64,000 nt of DNA from Qiania dongpingensis (GTDB lineage Bacteria; Bacillota; Clostridia; Lachnospirales; Lachnospiraceae). Below are positions 32,289 through 42,689 of the stretch, one piece after another (within the stretch, counting starts at the first letter, position 1; each line of letters opens with the position of its first letter). The translations under genes and the position numbers were made by a program. The notes below the pieces were generated by a model. The model had not been told where the DNA came from, made no database searches, and saw only the letters and a program-made list of their open reading frames with translations. The stretch is from positions 1,364,001 to 1,428,000 of the forward strand of contig NZ_CP060634.1 of assembly GCF_014337195.1 (NCBI RefSeq), written 5' to 3'.

Positions 32289-33590
32289 TTATGAGCCGGA
32301 CTTTTCCCTCAGAAGCTCTTTGATACTTCCCGCCAAATACAGGGAGCCCGCGATAAAGACAAGATCCTCCTCCGATTTCTTTTCCATAGCAAAAGCAAAC
32401 GCCTCCTGGATATTTCCGAAGCTCCAAACCCGCCTGTCCGTCTTTTTCTGGAACGTCTCCAGGATATTCTTTAACGGCAGAGCCCTGTAGCTGTTAAGCT
32501 CTGTCAGGATAAACCCGTCAAAGTCGGCGCCCCGGCAGATCTCATCGATCATTGTCTCATAATCCTTATCCGCCACCGCCGAAAAAAGCAGATACTTTTT
32601 CCCGGCGCACGGGATTTTCGTCACAGTCTCAATAAACACCCGAATCCCGTCGTCGTTGTGGGCGCCGTCCATATAAACGCCGGGAAGCACCGGTTCCATC
32701 CGTCCGGGCCAGGAGGTATGAAGGAGGGCTTCTTCCAGCCTGTCCGGCTTCTTCCCCTCCAGAATATGAACGGCAGTCAAGGCCAGCGACGCGTTCATCG
32801 CCTGATAATCCGCCACAAAAGGCACGCGGAACACACTTCCGGCCAGCGCTCCTTTTGTCATCCGGAATTCAATCCCCGTCTTGTCTCTCTTTGTAATCTC
32901 AAAATCCTCAGGATTCACAGGCCAGGCCGGTGCCTGCTTCTCCGCCGCGGCTTTTCTTATCACGTGAGAAGCCTCTTCCCTGCTGTCGTCATAGACTACA
33001 GGCCTTCCCTCTTTTATGATGCCGGCTTTTTCCCAGGCAATCTGGGAGATCGTATCACCAAGGATCTCCGTATGATCCAGCCCGATCGACGCGATCACAC
33101 AGACCAGGGGAGAATCGATTACATTGGTGGCATCCAGCCGCCCGCCGAGCCCCACCTCCAGCACCGTGATATCCACCTTCATTTCCCGGAAGATCAGCAT
33201 GCCGATCAGAAACAGATATTCAAAATAAGAAGGATGGACAATCTCATCCTTTCTTTCCTCACACAGATCATAAAGGCGGTGAAAGGCGTCCAGAAACAGC
33301 TCTTCGCCGACCTGTTCCCCGTCAATCAAAAAACGCTCTGTAATGTCCACCAGATGGGGAGAGGTGAATGTCCCCACCCGGTACTTGTTTTCCCTCAGGA
33401 TACTGCTTATAAACGCACAAACGGAGCCCTTCCCATTGGTCCCCGCCACATGGATGAACTTCTGCCCTCTTTCCGGGTGCCCGAGAAGCTCCAGGATTCG
33501 TCTTTCATTCTCCATTGTGGTCTTCTTAGAAAAGCGGGGGATATCATTCAGATAATCCTCCGCTTCTTTTATATTCATTCTATATCCCAT
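32289..33590 (-). CDS. folC: Folylpolyglutamate synthase / dihydrofolate synthase
   Basis: 433 residues of a Mur-ligase-type ATPase. The P-loop HVAGTNGKGSVCAF and FTSPHLVDITERF are classical for FolC, and SYFEYLFLIG and SIGLDHTEILG follow. It adds glutamate to folates, retaining them in the cell, and can also make dihydrofolate. AGAGGA precedes the ATG at 33590. The C-terminal domain has the usual VFIAGSLYLAG. It could supply the folates used by the GcvT-like protein and by the formate-using pathway in this window, but that is only a general link. Confidence 0.95.
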   Translation of the reverse strand: MGYRMNIKEAEDYLNDIPRFSKKTTMENERRILELLGHPERGQKFIHVAGTNGKGSVCAFISSILRENKYRVGTFTSPHLVDITERFLIDGEQVGEELFLDAFHRLYDLCEERKDEIVHPSYFEYLFLIGMLIFREMKVDITVLEVGLGGRLDATNVIDSPLVCVIASIGLDHTEILGDTISQIAWEKAGIIKEGRPVVYDDSREEASHVIRKAAAEKQAPAWPVNPEDFEITKRDKTGIEFRMTKGALAGSVFRVPFVADYQAMNASLALTAVHILEGKKPDRLEEALLHTSWPGRMEPVLPGVYMDGAHNDDGIRVFIETVTKIPCAGKKYLLFSAVADKDYETMIDEICRGADFDGFILTELNSYRALPLKNILETFQKKTDRRVWSFGNIQEAFAFAMEKKSEEDLVFIAGSLYLAGSIKELLREKSGS

Positions 33591-33682
33591 GATCGTTTCC
33601 TCTGTCTGCATTATTTTTCTTTGATTATAATACAGATTTCTCGATATGCAAACATTTTATCCAAGGAAACCATAAAAACACA

Positions 33683-35020
33683 CTACAAAACCTCTCTCTT
33701 CCATTTTCCCTGCCGGTAGAACAGATAAGAAAGAATCGTGGAGATCGTCCAGCCGATGGGCCAGGACAGCCAGATCCCCGTGGAACGAAAAGGCACGGAA
33801 AGCAGGAACGAAAGTATCACCCGGAGTAAAAGATCCGTAAACGTCGCCACCATAAAGTAACTCATTGCCCCAGCCCCCCGCAGCACTCCGTCGGCCATAA
33901 GCTTCAGCGAAACCACAAAATAGAAGGGCGAAACAATTTTCAAAAACGTCGTGCCGGTGGAAAGTGCGGTTCCCACATCTGCGCCTGAAGGAAGGAATAA
34001 AAAGATCATTTCCTTTCCGAACAGAAAAAATACCGCCGCGAACGGCACAGCAACCAGAAACGCCATGGCCGTTCCCGCCCGGAATCCCTGGCTGACCCGC
34101 TCTTCCTTCCCGGCTCCCATATTCTGCGCCGTATAGCTGGACAGTCCATTGGCGAGCGTCGTGAAGGACGTAATGGTAAAGGTATTCAATTTGATCGCCG
34201 CCGAATATCCGGCGATGACCGAAGATCCAAACCCGTTTACCCTCCACTGTATGAAAATATTCCCTATGGAAATAAAGCTCTGCTGCAAAATACTGGGGAC
34301 CGCGATCGCCCCGACGTGTTTCAGCATATTGGCAGAGAACATCGCCGGCCTTTTTTCTGTCTTTACTTTCTTAAGGCGAAAGAGCAGGGTAAAAAATGCC
34401 AGGATACAGGCCGCTCCCTGGGCTAAAAAGGTCGCCCAGGCCACTCCCGCCACTCCCATATGGAATCCGGTCACAAACCAGTAGTCCAGGAAAATATTGC
34501 TTAAGGAAGAACCGATCAAAAAGTACAGCGGCGTCTTGGAATCTCCCAGGGAGGTGAAAATGCCGGTGCAGATATTATATAAAAATAAGAACAGAAAACC
34601 GCCTATGTAAATTCTCAGATACAAAGCGCCGTCGTCAAACACATTCGCCGGCGTGTTGATCATCTTCATCAAAAGCCCCGTGCCCCAGAGTCCGAACACC
34701 GTCAGGACCGCGGACAGGACCACGGAAGCGATTAAGGTCGTATAAACCGCCGTCTTCATCTCTTCGAATTTCTTGGCGCCGAACAGCTGGGATATGACCA
34801 CAGAACATCCAATGTTGCTGCCCACCGCAATGGCCATAAAGATCATCGTGATCGGATAGGAAGCGCCCACTGCCGCAAGAGCGGACTCCCCAGCGAATTT
34901 CCCCGCTATGGCGCTGTCTGCTATATTATAAAGCTGCTGGAAAATCACACTGACGAACATCGGAATGGAAAATCTCCACAGCACCGATGACGGTTTTCCT
35001 TCTGTCAGGTCTTTTATCAT
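33683..35020 (-). CDS. MATE family efflux transporter
   Basis: 445 residues with 12 hydrophobic segments. The start FSIPMFVSVIFQQLYNIADSAIAGKFAG, shown only in part as YNIADSAIAG, is the MATE pattern, and QNMGAGKEERV begins the second half. MATE proteins export drugs or metabolites using sodium or protons. AGAGGAG precedes the ATG. It is transcribed divergently from a LysR-type gene, with a dyad between them (35111-35133), so control by that regulator is likely. Confidence 0.9.
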   Translation of the reverse strand: MIKDLTEGKPSSVLWRFSIPMFVSVIFQQLYNIADSAIAGKFAGESALAAVGASYPITMIFMAIAVGSNIGCSVVISQLFGAKKFEEMKTAVYTTLIASVVLSAVLTVFGLWGTGLLMKMINTPANVFDDGALYLRIYIGGFLFLFLYNICTGIFTSLGDSKTPLYFLIGSSLSNIFLDYWFVTGFHMGVAGVAWATFLAQGAACILAFFTLLFRLKKVKTEKRPAMFSANMLKHVGAIAVPSILQQSFISIGNIFIQWRVNGFGSSVIAGYSAAIKLNTFTITSFTTLANGLSSYTAQNMGAGKEERVSQGFRAGTAMAFLVAVPFAAVFFLFGKEMIFLFLPSGADVGTALSTGTTFLKIVSPFYFVVSLKLMADGVLRGAGAMSYFMVATFTDLLLRVILSFLLSVPFRSTGIWLSWPIGWTISTILSYLFYRQGKWKREVL

Positions 35021-35110
35021 CTCAAACTCCTCTGCTTTCCTCTTGATTTTAAACCCGCATGGAATTATACTACTTTTGCATCCATTTGAATAATTCTTTT
35101 TTTATCGCTA

Positions 35111-35133
35111 ATCCATAGAAAATTTCTATTGAT
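35111..35133. promoter_or_regulatory. LysR-type operator candidate
   Basis: ATAGAAA and TTTCTAT arms around one base give a 15-base perfect dyad containing T-N11-A, flanked by ATC and GAT that extend the symmetry. This is the classical LysR target. It lies just before the LysR gene and about 90 bases from the divergent MATE start. Confidence 0.7.
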
Positions 35134-35158
35134 AACTCATCTGACTACAGGAGCCGAT

Positions 35159-36049
35159 ATGTCCGTAAATTTTGAATATTACAGAATCTTCTACTTTGTC
35201 GCCAAATATAAAAGCATTACAAGAGCCGCAAAAGCCCTTTTCCTGTCCCAGCCCACCGTCAGCCACTATATCCGCTGCCTGGAAACGGAGCTGGACTGCT
35301 CCCTGTTTCTCCGCTCCAAAAAAGGCGTGACTCTGACGCCGGAGGCGGAGCTGCTTTTTAATCATGTGGAAAAAGCCTGCTGCCATCTTTGGGAAGCAGA
35401 AGAGGCTCTGGCCGCCAGCAAGTCTCTCGCTGCCGGCGCTGTCCGAATCGGGGCCAGTGAAATGACTCTCCACAATTTCCTGCTGCCCTATCTGGAAAAA
35501 TTCCGGAATCTCTACCCAACTCTAAAGCTTAAGATTTCCTGCAGCACCACTCCCGGGACACTGGCTTCTCTCCGGGACGGCACTACCGACTTTGCTATCG
35601 TCATTTCTCCTCTGGAAAACGCCGAGGGACTGGAAATGACACCTCTGACTTCCTTTCAGGATATCGTGATCGCCGGCAAAAGCTTCCAGGAGCTTAAGGG
35701 CCGCGTCTTAAGCATTCATGAACTGGTACAGTATCCTTTGATCTGTACCAGCCAGGGAACCGCCACCCGCCGCTTCCTGGAGCAGCATTTCCTAAGCTGC
35801 GGGGCAGTGCTGGATCCGGATGTGGAACCCGCCACCACCGATCTGGTCACGCCGTTTGTCATCCACGATCTCGGCATCGGCATCGTGCCTGAGGGCTTTG
35901 CCGCAGAGGCCCTGGCAGACGGTTCCGTCTTTCAGATCCCCATAAAAGAAGAACTGCCGCCCCGACACATCTGTGTGGTGAGCGACAGCTCCCATCCGGT
36001 CTCCCTGGCCGGAATGCAGTTTCTGGAGCTGCTGGCGGAGCCGTTATAG
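35159..36049 (+). CDS. LysR family transcriptional regulator
   Basis: 296 residues. The winged helix-turn-helix at residues 3-62 (NFEYYRIFYFVAKYKSITRA, SQPTVSHYIRCLE) is typical, followed by a LysR substrate domain with VRIGASEMTLHNFLLP. CAGGAGCCG precedes the ATG at 35159. The effector is unknown. It probably controls itself and the divergent MATE exporter. Confidence 0.88.
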   Translation: MSVNFEYYRIFYFVAKYKSITRAAKALFLSQPTVSHYIRCLETELDCSLFLRSKKGVTLTPEAELLFNHVEKACCHLWEAEEALAASKSLAAGAVRIGASEMTLHNFLLPYLEKFRNLYPTLKLKISCSTTPGTLASLRDGTTDFAIVISPLENAEGLEMTPLTSFQDIVIAGKSFQELKGRVLSIHELVQYPLICTSQGTATRRFLEQHFLSCGAVLDPDVEPATTDLVTPFVIHDLGIGIVPEGFAAEALADGSVFQIPIKEELPPRHICVVSDSSHPVSLAGMQFLELLAEPL

Positions 36050-36088
36050 GCCCGCCAGAAAACTCCCCGCCGTATTCTTATGACCGTA

Positions 36089-38737
36089 TCACTGTTTTTT
36101 CAGCTGGCTCAGGCGCTCCTGCACCTGTTCCATCATCTGCTCGTATTTCGCCAGCTTCTCTTTTTCCGCCTGGATTTTGTCCTCCGGCGCACGGCTTACG
36201 AACTTCTCATTATTCAGCATGCCTCTGGAGCGGCTCAGTTCCTTTTCAAGCCGTTCTTTCTCTTTCTCAAGGCGTTCCATCTCCTTGGAGATATCCACCA
36301 GCTCCGCAAAAGGCATATAGATGACCGCTTTGGCCGTCACCGCCGACACTGCATCCTCTGCGATTCCCGCTTTATCCGCCCGGACGGACACTTCGCTGGC
36401 ATAACCTAACGTTGCAAAGAAGATCCTGCCGTTTTCAAAAATCTCGCGGACAGAAGCGTCCTCTGATACCACGATCACCTTTGCCTTTTTGCTGGGCGGC
36501 ACATTCATAGAGGTACGGACATTCCGGATGCTGCGCACCGCTTCTTTAATGGTCTCCACCGAATTCTCCTCGCCGGCGAAATTCCATTCCGGCTTATATT
36601 CCGGCCATTTGGAGATCATGATAGACTCCTCTTCCTCCTGCAGGTTGCAGAAAATCTCCTCTGTGATAAACGGCATATAGGGATGCAGAAGCTTCAGAGA
36701 CTGAATCAGCACCGTCTTAAGAGTCCAGATCGCCGCCGCTTTTGTTTCATCTGTATCGCTGTAAAGCCTGGGCTTCACCATCTCGATATACCAGTCGCAG
36801 AATTCCTCCCAGATAAAATCGTATACCTTCTGGAGGGCGATTCCCAGCTCATATTTATCCAGGTTCTCCGTCACATCCTTCGTCAGGGTGTTCACCTTGG
36901 ACAAGATCCACTTGTCGGCGCTGGTCAGATTCTTCACCTCAGCCTGCTGGTCCTCCGCCTTTTCCAGGTTCATCATGATAAACCGTGAGGCATTCCAGAC
37001 CTTGTTGGCAAAATTCCTGCTGGCTTCCACGCGCTCCCAGTAAAACCGCATATCGTTCCCGGGAGCGTTTCCTGTGATCAGCGTCATGCGGAGGGCATCA
37101 GCTCCGAATTTCTCAACAACCTCCAGAGGATCAATGCCGTTTCCAAGGGATTTGCTCATCTTCCTTCCCTGGGAATCCCTCACCAGCCCGTGAATCAGCA
37201 CCGTGTGGAAGGGTTCCTTCCCGGTCTGCTCGATGCCCGAGAACACCATACGGATCACCCAAAAGAAGATAATGTCATAACCGGTAACCAATACGTCCGT
37301 AGGATAAAAATAATCCATCTCCGGCGTCTTTTCCGGCCATCCAAGGGTTGAAAAAGGCCACAGGGCCGAACTGAACCAGGTATCCAGCGTATCCTCATCC
37401 TGAACCATATGCGTACATCCGCATTTCGGACAGGTATGGGGAGCCTCCTTCGCTACGACCATCTCTCCGCATTTCTCGCAGTAATACGCGGGAATACGAT
37501 GTCCCCACCAAAGCTGTCTGGAAATACACCAGTCCCTGATGTTCTCCAGCCAGTGGAGGTACGTCTTTCCAAAGCTTTCCGGCACAAATTTAAGACGTCC
37601 GGATTTAAGCGCTTCGATGGCCGGCTTCGCCATCTCATCCATCTTTACAAACCACTGCTGCTTCACCATGGGCTCAATGGTAGTCTTGCACCGGTCATGT
37701 GTCCCCACATTATGAGAATGATCCGCCACCTTCACGAGAAGCCCCAGCTCTTCCAGCTCTTTCACAATGGCTTTCCGTGCCTCATAACGGTCCATGCCTT
37801 CATATTTTCCGCCGTTTTCATTGATGGTGGCGTCGTCATTCAATATATTGATTTCGTTCAGCCCGCAGCGTTTTCCCACTTCGAAATCGTTGGGGTCATG
37901 GGCGGGAGTGATCTTCACACAGCCTGTACCGAATTCCTTGTCTACATAGGAGTCGGCGACGACTGGGATCTCCCGGTTCACAATGGGCAGGATCAGCATC
38001 TTCCCCACCAGATCCTTGTACCGTTCATCATCGGGATGAACGGCTACGGCAGTGTCTCCCAGCATCGTTTCCGGCCTGGTCGTAGCGATCTCCACGAAGC
38101 GTCCGGGTTCATCCTTCACCGGATAGTTGATGTGCCAGAAATGGCCTGCCTGCTCCTCATGCACTACCTCTGCATCCGAAATGGAGGTCTGACATTCGGG
38201 GCACCAATTGATGATCCTCGAGCCTTTATAAATATATCCCTTTTCATACAGGCGGATAAAAACTTCCAGAACGGCCTCGGAGCAGCCTTCATCCATGGTA
38301 AAGCGTTCTCTGTCCCAGTCTGCCGAAGAACCCAGCTTTTTCAGCTGGTTGACAATCCTGCCGCCGTATTCCTCTTTCCATTCCCAGGCATATTTCATGA
38401 ATTCTTCCCGGGTGAGGTCTTCCTTCTGAATCCCCTCGCTGCGGAGCTTGTCGATGACCTTGACTTCCGTGGCGATCGCCGCATGGTCGGTGCCCGGCTG
38501 CCACAGGGCCGAATATCCCTGCATTCTCTTATAACGGATCAAAATATCCTGCATGGTATTGTCGAGGGCATGTCCCATATGCAGCTGCCCTGTGATATTG
38601 GGCGGAGGCATGACAATGGTAAACGGTTTTTTGCTCTTATCCACCTCCGCGTGGAAATATTTCTTATCCATCCACTTTTCATACAGCCTCTCCTCAATGG
38701 ATTGGGGATTATAGGTTTTTTCCAGTTCCTTGCTCAT
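36089..38737 (-). CDS. valS: Valyl-tRNA synthetase
   Basis: 882 residues. The HIGH motif reads [16 protein letters not shown] near residue 50, and KMSKSLGNG near residue 525. The zinc-binding CEKCGE and CPKCGC pairs in the middle and the C-terminal coiled coil ([19 protein letters not shown] in outline) are as expected. It charges tRNA-Val. A valine T-box with terminator and a consensus promoter lie upstream, so uncharged tRNA-Val raises transcription. Confidence 0.98.
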   Translation of the reverse strand: MSKELEKTYNPQSIEERLYEKWMDKKYFHAEVDKSKKPFTIVMPPPNITGQLHMGHALDNTMQDILIRYKRMQGYSALWQPGTDHAAIATEVKVIDKLRSEGIQKEDLTREEFMKYAWEWKEEYGGRIVNQLKKLGSSADWDRERFTMDEGCSEAVLEVFIRLYEKGYIYKGSRIINWCPECQTSISDAEVVHEEQAGHFWHINYPVKDEPGRFVEIATTRPETMLGDTAVAVHPDDERYKDLVGKMLILPIVNREIPVVADSYVDKEFGTGCVKITPAHDPNDFEVGKRCGLNEINILNDDATINENGGKYEGMDRYEARKAIVKELEELGLLVKVADHSHNVGTHDRCKTTIEPMVKQQWFVKMDEMAKPAIEALKSGRLKFVPESFGKTYLHWLENIRDWCISRQLWWGHRIPAYYCEKCGEMVVAKEAPHTCPKCGCTHMVQDEDTLDTWFSSALWPFSTLGWPEKTPEMDYFYPTDVLVTGYDIIFFWVIRMVFSGIEQTGKEPFHTVLIHGLVRDSQGRKMSKSLGNGIDPLEVVEKFGADALRMTLITGNAPGNDMRFYWERVEASRNFANKVWNASRFIMMNLEKAEDQQAEVKNLTSADKWILSKVNTLTKDVTENLDKYELGIALQKVYDFIWEEFCDWYIEMVKPRLYSDTDETKAAAIWTLKTVLIQSLKLLHPYMPFITEEIFCNLQEEEESIMISKWPEYKPEWNFAGEENSVETIKEAVRSIRNVRTSMNVPPSKKAKVIVVSEDASVREIFENGRIFFATLGYASEVSVRADKAGIAEDAVSAVTAKAVIYMPFAELVDISKEMERLEKEKERLEKELSRSRGMLNNEKFVSRAPEDKIQAEKEKLAKYEQMMEQVQERLSQLKKQ

Positions 38738-38836
38738 AGTCGTAATTATCCTTTCTTATTGTAGAAGAACAAAGTGGGCAAGCCCACTTCAAACCCGGAG
38801 AGTTTTCTGTCTCATAGGACCCACTTTCCTATGAAA

Positions 38837-39141
38837 CAAAAAAATACCCTCCGCCGTCTTCCGACGGCAGAGGGCGAATCATCGCGGTACCACCTCTGGT
38901 TGGCTGCGGAAAACTGCCGCAGTCATCTCTGGCCCGGTAACGGGGGCAAACCGCGGCTGCTTACTTTTTCCGTCCAATATCGGACGTTTTCAGCGGCCCA
39001 GCTCAGAAGCTACCTTCCTCCAATGCGTTCATGGACAGCCTTTCAGCCGGTGAACCGTCCTCTCTGGATGTGCCGTTGGGGTACTCCTCTTCTTCACAGC
39101 CTGTATCTGCTGCTCATTTAAAGTGTTCTCTTAAAAATCAT
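38837..39141 (-). ncRNA. T-box leader of valS
   Basis: The minus-strand leader has the T-box sequence AGAGGTGGTACCGCG at about 38881-38897, then an intrinsic terminator (GCCCTCTGCCG pairing with CGGCGGAGGGT, followed by TATTTTTTT). The 5' part includes a GAAGGTAGCTTCT region where the specifier loop would be; GTA (valine) is the likely specifier codon. Uncharged tRNA-Val would favour the antiterminator. Confidence 0.92.
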
Positions 39142-39147
39142 GCCCAG

Positions 39148-39176
39148 ATTATACTATATCCGGCTTCATTTGTAAA
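39148..39176 (-). promoter_or_regulatory. Promoter of the valS T-box transcript
   Basis: TTTACA and a perfect TATAAT are 17 bases apart on the minus strand, ending at the T-box leader. It lies 28 bases after the stop of the DUF1648 gene. Confidence 0.85.
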
Positions 39177-39204
39177 GGGGCAGCCGCCGTTTCCGGACAT
39201 TTTC

Positions 39205-39966
39205 CTACATATCATCTTCTTTTTCACTGCCATACTCGCCGGAAATATCGCCATAGGTCTTTTCTTCCGGAGCACAGCCGATGTCGCCGAGAGTCTTCGC
39301 TCCAAAACTTCCGGTCACGTCGTCATAGGTAAATTCTTCCTGTCCTCCGGTTATATCTCCTACGCACTTCTCCTCCGGCACGTTTTCCACATCTCCGTAT
39401 ATCCGCTTCCGTGAGCCCTTTCCGGCTTCCTCGTTCCATGCCTCAAGCCCCCCGGCCGCCCTGATCCGTATGATCTTTCTCTGCTTCAGCATCCGGACCG
39501 TGTACCAAGTGAGTTCCAAGCCCATCACCAGGAAGACCGCCGCTACAAACCAGGGGCCTATGGGAACACAGGAAGCCGAGCAGACGGTGATATACACAAA
39601 CATTGCCATCAGGGACGCGTCCATCCACGCCAGAAAATCCAGGGTGATCCTGACCGCGGTCTGTACATCCTCATCTGTCACAAAATCTTTGAGCTTCTTT
39701 GAATAGAGACCTTCTCTGGTCGTACCGTTCTTACAGATAAGAACCGCGATAAAATGGCATCCATAGACAAAGAACATCACAAAGATCAGCATGAACAGGA
39801 CTTCTTTCCCTCCCCATTTGTCCACCGCTCCCGCGCCATTATAGTGGCTGGGAATCTGATCTGGAATCCTGCTCCAGAACACGAACAGAAAAATAGTGGT
39901 AAACCAGACGCTCAGATGAATGAGCCAGGTTGCAATCCTGTAATTGATACTGCGATATGGTTTCAT
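39205..39966 (-). CDS. DUF1648 membrane protein with degenerate repeat tail
   Basis: 253 residues. Four membrane helices hold the DUF1648/SdpI-type IPSHYNGAGAVDKWGGK loop near residue 40, which marks SdpI-like immunity or signalling proteins. The last 70 residues (184-253) are soluble and repetitive: YGDVENVPEEKC, VGDITGG, YDDVTGSFG, LGDIGCAPEEK, YGDISGEYG, five imperfect units rich in Gly, Asp and Glu. The ATG overlaps the stop of the upstream ribbon-helix-helix gene by one base. Cell role unknown. Confidence 0.8.
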   Translation of the reverse strand: MKPYRSINYRIATWLIHLSVWFTTIFLFVFWSRIPDQIPSHYNGAGAVDKWGGKEVLFMLIFVMFFVYGCHFIAVLICKNGTTREGLYSKKLKDFVTDEDVQTAVRITLDFLAWMDASLMAMFVYITVCSASCVPIGPWFVAAVFLVMGLELTWYTVRMLKQRKIIRIRAAGGLEAWNEEAGKGSRKRIYGDVENVPEEKCVGDITGGQEEFTYDDVTGSFGAKTLGDIGCAPEEKTYGDISGEYGSEKEDDM

Positions 39967-40154
39967 CACAGCTCCTCCCCTTTACTCCCCTTTTTCCGCC
40001 CCCTCACGGCTTCCGTCAAAAGGTATTCAATCTGCCCGTTGATGGAACGAAAATCGTCCTCTGCCCACTGAGCCAGCTCATTCCAGAGAGCCGGCGACAG
40101 CCGGAGGAGCACTTGTTTTTTATTTTTATCCTTTTCGTTGTTCTGTACGGGCAT
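39966..40154 (-). CDS. Small ribbon-helix-helix (Arc/CopG-like) protein
   Basis: 62 residues. VLLRLSPALWNELAQWAEDDFRS is close to the beta-strand and first helix of Arc-type DNA-binding proteins, then INGQIEYLLTEAVRGRKK. Probably a small repressor of its own operon with the DUF1648 gene, with which it overlaps. GGTAGGTGAG lies before the ATG at 40154; five extra residues are possible upstream. Confidence 0.75.
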   Translation of the reverse strand: MPVQNNEKDKNKKQVLLRLSPALWNELAQWAEDDFRSINGQIEYLLTEAVRGRKKGSKGEEL

Positions 40155-40223
40155 CTTCTCACCTACCATTCTAACGGAATCCCGCCCTGTTTACAAGAGC
40201 CGCCGATGTTTTCCGGTATTCCT

Positions 40224-41918
40224 TTATTCCAAATTTTCGATCCGCCTGATCCCATAGGCCATGACTCCCTTGTACAAAGCGAAGGAGATTGCCGCCAAAA
40301 GCACACATGCCGCAGCGGCATACGCAATCAGAGGTATACTGAGGATTTTATACAGCCAGAAGATCAACATTCCTATGCCAACCCCTGCGATCAGGTTCAG
40401 AAGCATTCCGACCATAACGTTCATATTCTGTTTCACGGCCTGCTGCTCGCTCTCCCAGGTCAGCTTGGGATGGAACAGATCCATAAACAGCTGGATCAGG
40501 CACTGGATCAGATTGGCTAGGACACTCCCAATTAAGGCAAACGGCAGAATCCATACGGGAAGCCCAAAGCCTCCCATCAGCACAAGGAGGATGATCAGGC
40601 AGTATAAGGTCGTACCGCCGACCCCGATATAAAGGCCTGAGAGCAGCTTCGCCTGAAGCTGTGTACGGAAAGATACGGGAATCGCTTTCATAAACTGGAA
40701 GTTCTTTCCCTCCCTGGAAATCGCGGTGCCAGCCACATAATTGAAGAGACCCGCTCCCAGCGATATACACAGGACACCAAACAGGACAACAGCGCTGGCT
40801 CCTGTGCTTCCCAAATTCAATGCGGAAAGCAGACCGCCGATATCGATTCCTCCCGATTTACTGAACTGCAGTACAAGCGGGATCAGGAAAAAGAGCGGCC
40901 ATAAAAATACCAGCATCACACAATTCATAAAATAAATGGGCGTCCGTATCAAAAGCCTCAGCTCCTTTAACAGATATGCCTGTCTCGGGCTGCGCCTCCT
41001 GTTCAGCTTATTGCTTTCTTTGGAAGAAACCGCTTTCCTCCTGGCTGTCGTCTCCCGCATTCCCATGGCGCCCGCAAAATACAGTCTTTGGGCTATCAGG
41101 AAGAAAACCACCAGCGCAAGAGCCGTGATCCCCAGAAATATCAGCATGGACAGGATACTTCCCTCCGCCACCCCCTTTTCCAGGAAACGAAGGGACGGAA
41201 AAATCCCGTTCATAAGCCCCATCAGAGAATTCCTTCCCTTCATCAGCATATCCATCAGCTGTTGATTTCCCATATTGCCCATGCTGGAGGTGAAGCTGCT
41301 GATCCCAAACGCAAGGACAAGGCTCAGGATCACACTGATAACGCTGAGAAAGTCCTTGTTTTTTGCCTTTTTAAACACTCTCATGATAATCATGGAGAGT
41401 ATGGCGCTGTATACCAGCGGCATAACGGGGAGCAGGATTACGGCTATCACAATGAAGATCCAAAACATCGCCCCGGCCCCTGACGCGATTCCATATCCCA
41501 CCAGGAACGGACAGAGAAAGTACAAGGATGTCAGGTACGTATACAAAAGCGAAACGGTAAATTTCGCTCCCACTATCTGCCAGGGATGGAGCGGCAGATA
41601 AAGCAGCTTTTCAATATCTCCTGTCATATAAAATACGGAGATGATCATCGGAAATCCCAGCATCAGGTTCATGATCGAGCCTGCGAAGAAAGCCAGCTCC
41701 AGCGCCACTCCTTCCTGTCCTATGGGGGCCAGAAGTCCGTACGCACCTCCTCCTGCCTTATATAACATACCGATCATGGGAATCAGACAGACGAGGAGTA
41801 TGAGCCACATGGCTCCCTGGCTGAGATTGCGTTTTTTCTTTTTATTTTTTCCGGAAGCAGCGAATCCTCCCAGGCCGGATTTTAACAGCTTCCTTGTCAG
41901 TATCAGATATTTACGCAT
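40224..41918 (-). CDS. ABC transporter permease (ABC-2 type exporter)
   Basis: 564 residues with about 12-14 hydrophobic segments and few charged loops. Its start overlaps the end of the upstream ATPase gene by eight bases. Long ABC-2 permeases of this size move lipids, peptides or drugs out of the cell; the substrate is not known. The region KKKKRNLSQGAMW near the start is basic and cytosolic. Confidence 0.82.
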   Translation of the reverse strand: MRKYLILTRKLLKSGLGGFAASGKNKKKKRNLSQGAMWLILLVCLIPMIGMLYKAGGGAYGLLAPIGQEGVALELAFFAGSIMNLMLGFPMIISVFYMTGDIEKLLYLPLHPWQIVGAKFTVSLLYTYLTSLYFLCPFLVGYGIASGAGAMFWIFIVIAVILLPVMPLVYSAILSMIIMRVFKKAKNKDFLSVISVILSLVLAFGISSFTSSMGNMGNQQLMDMLMKGRNSLMGLMNGIFPSLRFLEKGVAEGSILSMLIFLGITALALVVFFLIAQRLYFAGAMGMRETTARRKAVSSKESNKLNRRRSPRQAYLLKELRLLIRTPIYFMNCVMLVFLWPLFFLIPLVLQFSKSGGIDIGGLLSALNLGSTGASAVVLFGVLCISLGAGLFNYVAGTAISREGKNFQFMKAIPVSFRTQLQAKLLSGLYIGVGGTTLYCLIILLVLMGGFGLPVWILPFALIGSVLANLIQCLIQLFMDLFHPKLTWESEQQAVKQNMNVMVGMLLNLIAGVGIGMLIFWLYKILSIPLIAYAAAACVLLAAISFALYKGVMAYGIRRIENLE

Positions 41919-42636
41919 GTTCCGTCACCGCCAGGAATATTTCCTCAAGACTCGTTCCCTCCGGGTAGCCATGTCTCAGCTGGTCCAGCGTACCCTGGAA
42001 TACGATTCGGCCCTTGTTGATGATCACTACCTTGTCACAAAGTTTCTCCGCCACCTCCAGAACATGGGTGGAAAACAGAACCGCACATCCGCTGTCCGCA
42101 TGCTCCCGCATCATATCCTTCAGCTCAAAAGCCGCCTTAGGATCCAGTCCGGTCAGAGGCTCATCCAATATCCACAGAGACGGGCTGTGGAGCAGAGCGC
42201 CCATTACCATGATCTTCTGCCTCATGCCATGGGAATAGCTGAGGATTTTATCTCCCAGCGCGTCCGCCATCTCGAACCGCTCCGCCATCTCCTTTATCTT
42301 CTCACTTCTTCCTTCCGTGGGGACGTCATAGATATCCGCCATGAAATTCAGATACTCCAGCCCCTTGAGCCGCAGGAAGCTGTCCGGATTGTCAGATACA
42401 AACCCAATCTTTTTCTTAGCCTCTACTCCATTCCTTTTGATATCGACGCCATCCAGGGTAATGCTCCCTTCCGTCGCTTCCAGGATCCCTGTGATCATCT
42501 TGAGCGTAGTCGTTTTTCCCGCGCCGTTGGGCCCGATAAAACCGGTGATCTTTCCATCCTCCACGGAAAAGGAACAATCATCCACCGCTTTGTGCATCCC
42601 GTTGTAAACCTTTGATACGTGCTCCAATTGAATCAT
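41911..42636 (-). CDS. ABC transporter ATP-binding protein
   Basis: 241 residues. Walker A GPNGAGKTTTLKM, signature LSYSHGMRQK and Walker B LWILDEPLTGLD are complete. It powers the permease encoded next. The gene begins 53 bases after the SPFH gene on the same strand, so the SPFH protein, ATPase and permease may form one transcript. Confidence 0.92.
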   Translation of the reverse strand: MIQLEHVSKVYNGMHKAVDDCSFSVEDGKITGFIGPNGAGKTTTLKMITGILEATEGSITLDGVDIKRNGVEAKKKIGFVSDNPDSFLRLKGLEYLNFMADIYDVPTEGRSEKIKEMAERFEMADALGDKILSYSHGMRQKIMVMGALLHSPSLWILDEPLTGLDPKAAFELKDMMREHADSGCAVLFSTHVLEVAEKLCDKVVIINKGRIVFQGTLDQLRHGYPEGTSLEEIFLAVTEHA

Positions 42637-42689
42637 TGTCTTTCACCTCTTGCTGTCCCGTCCCCGGGCAGTCCTCTCCTAATCTATTT

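Noticed and set aside
37409..38764. 451-residue open frame on the plus strand
   Set aside because: Antisense to valS; composition is that of a reverse-frame translation.
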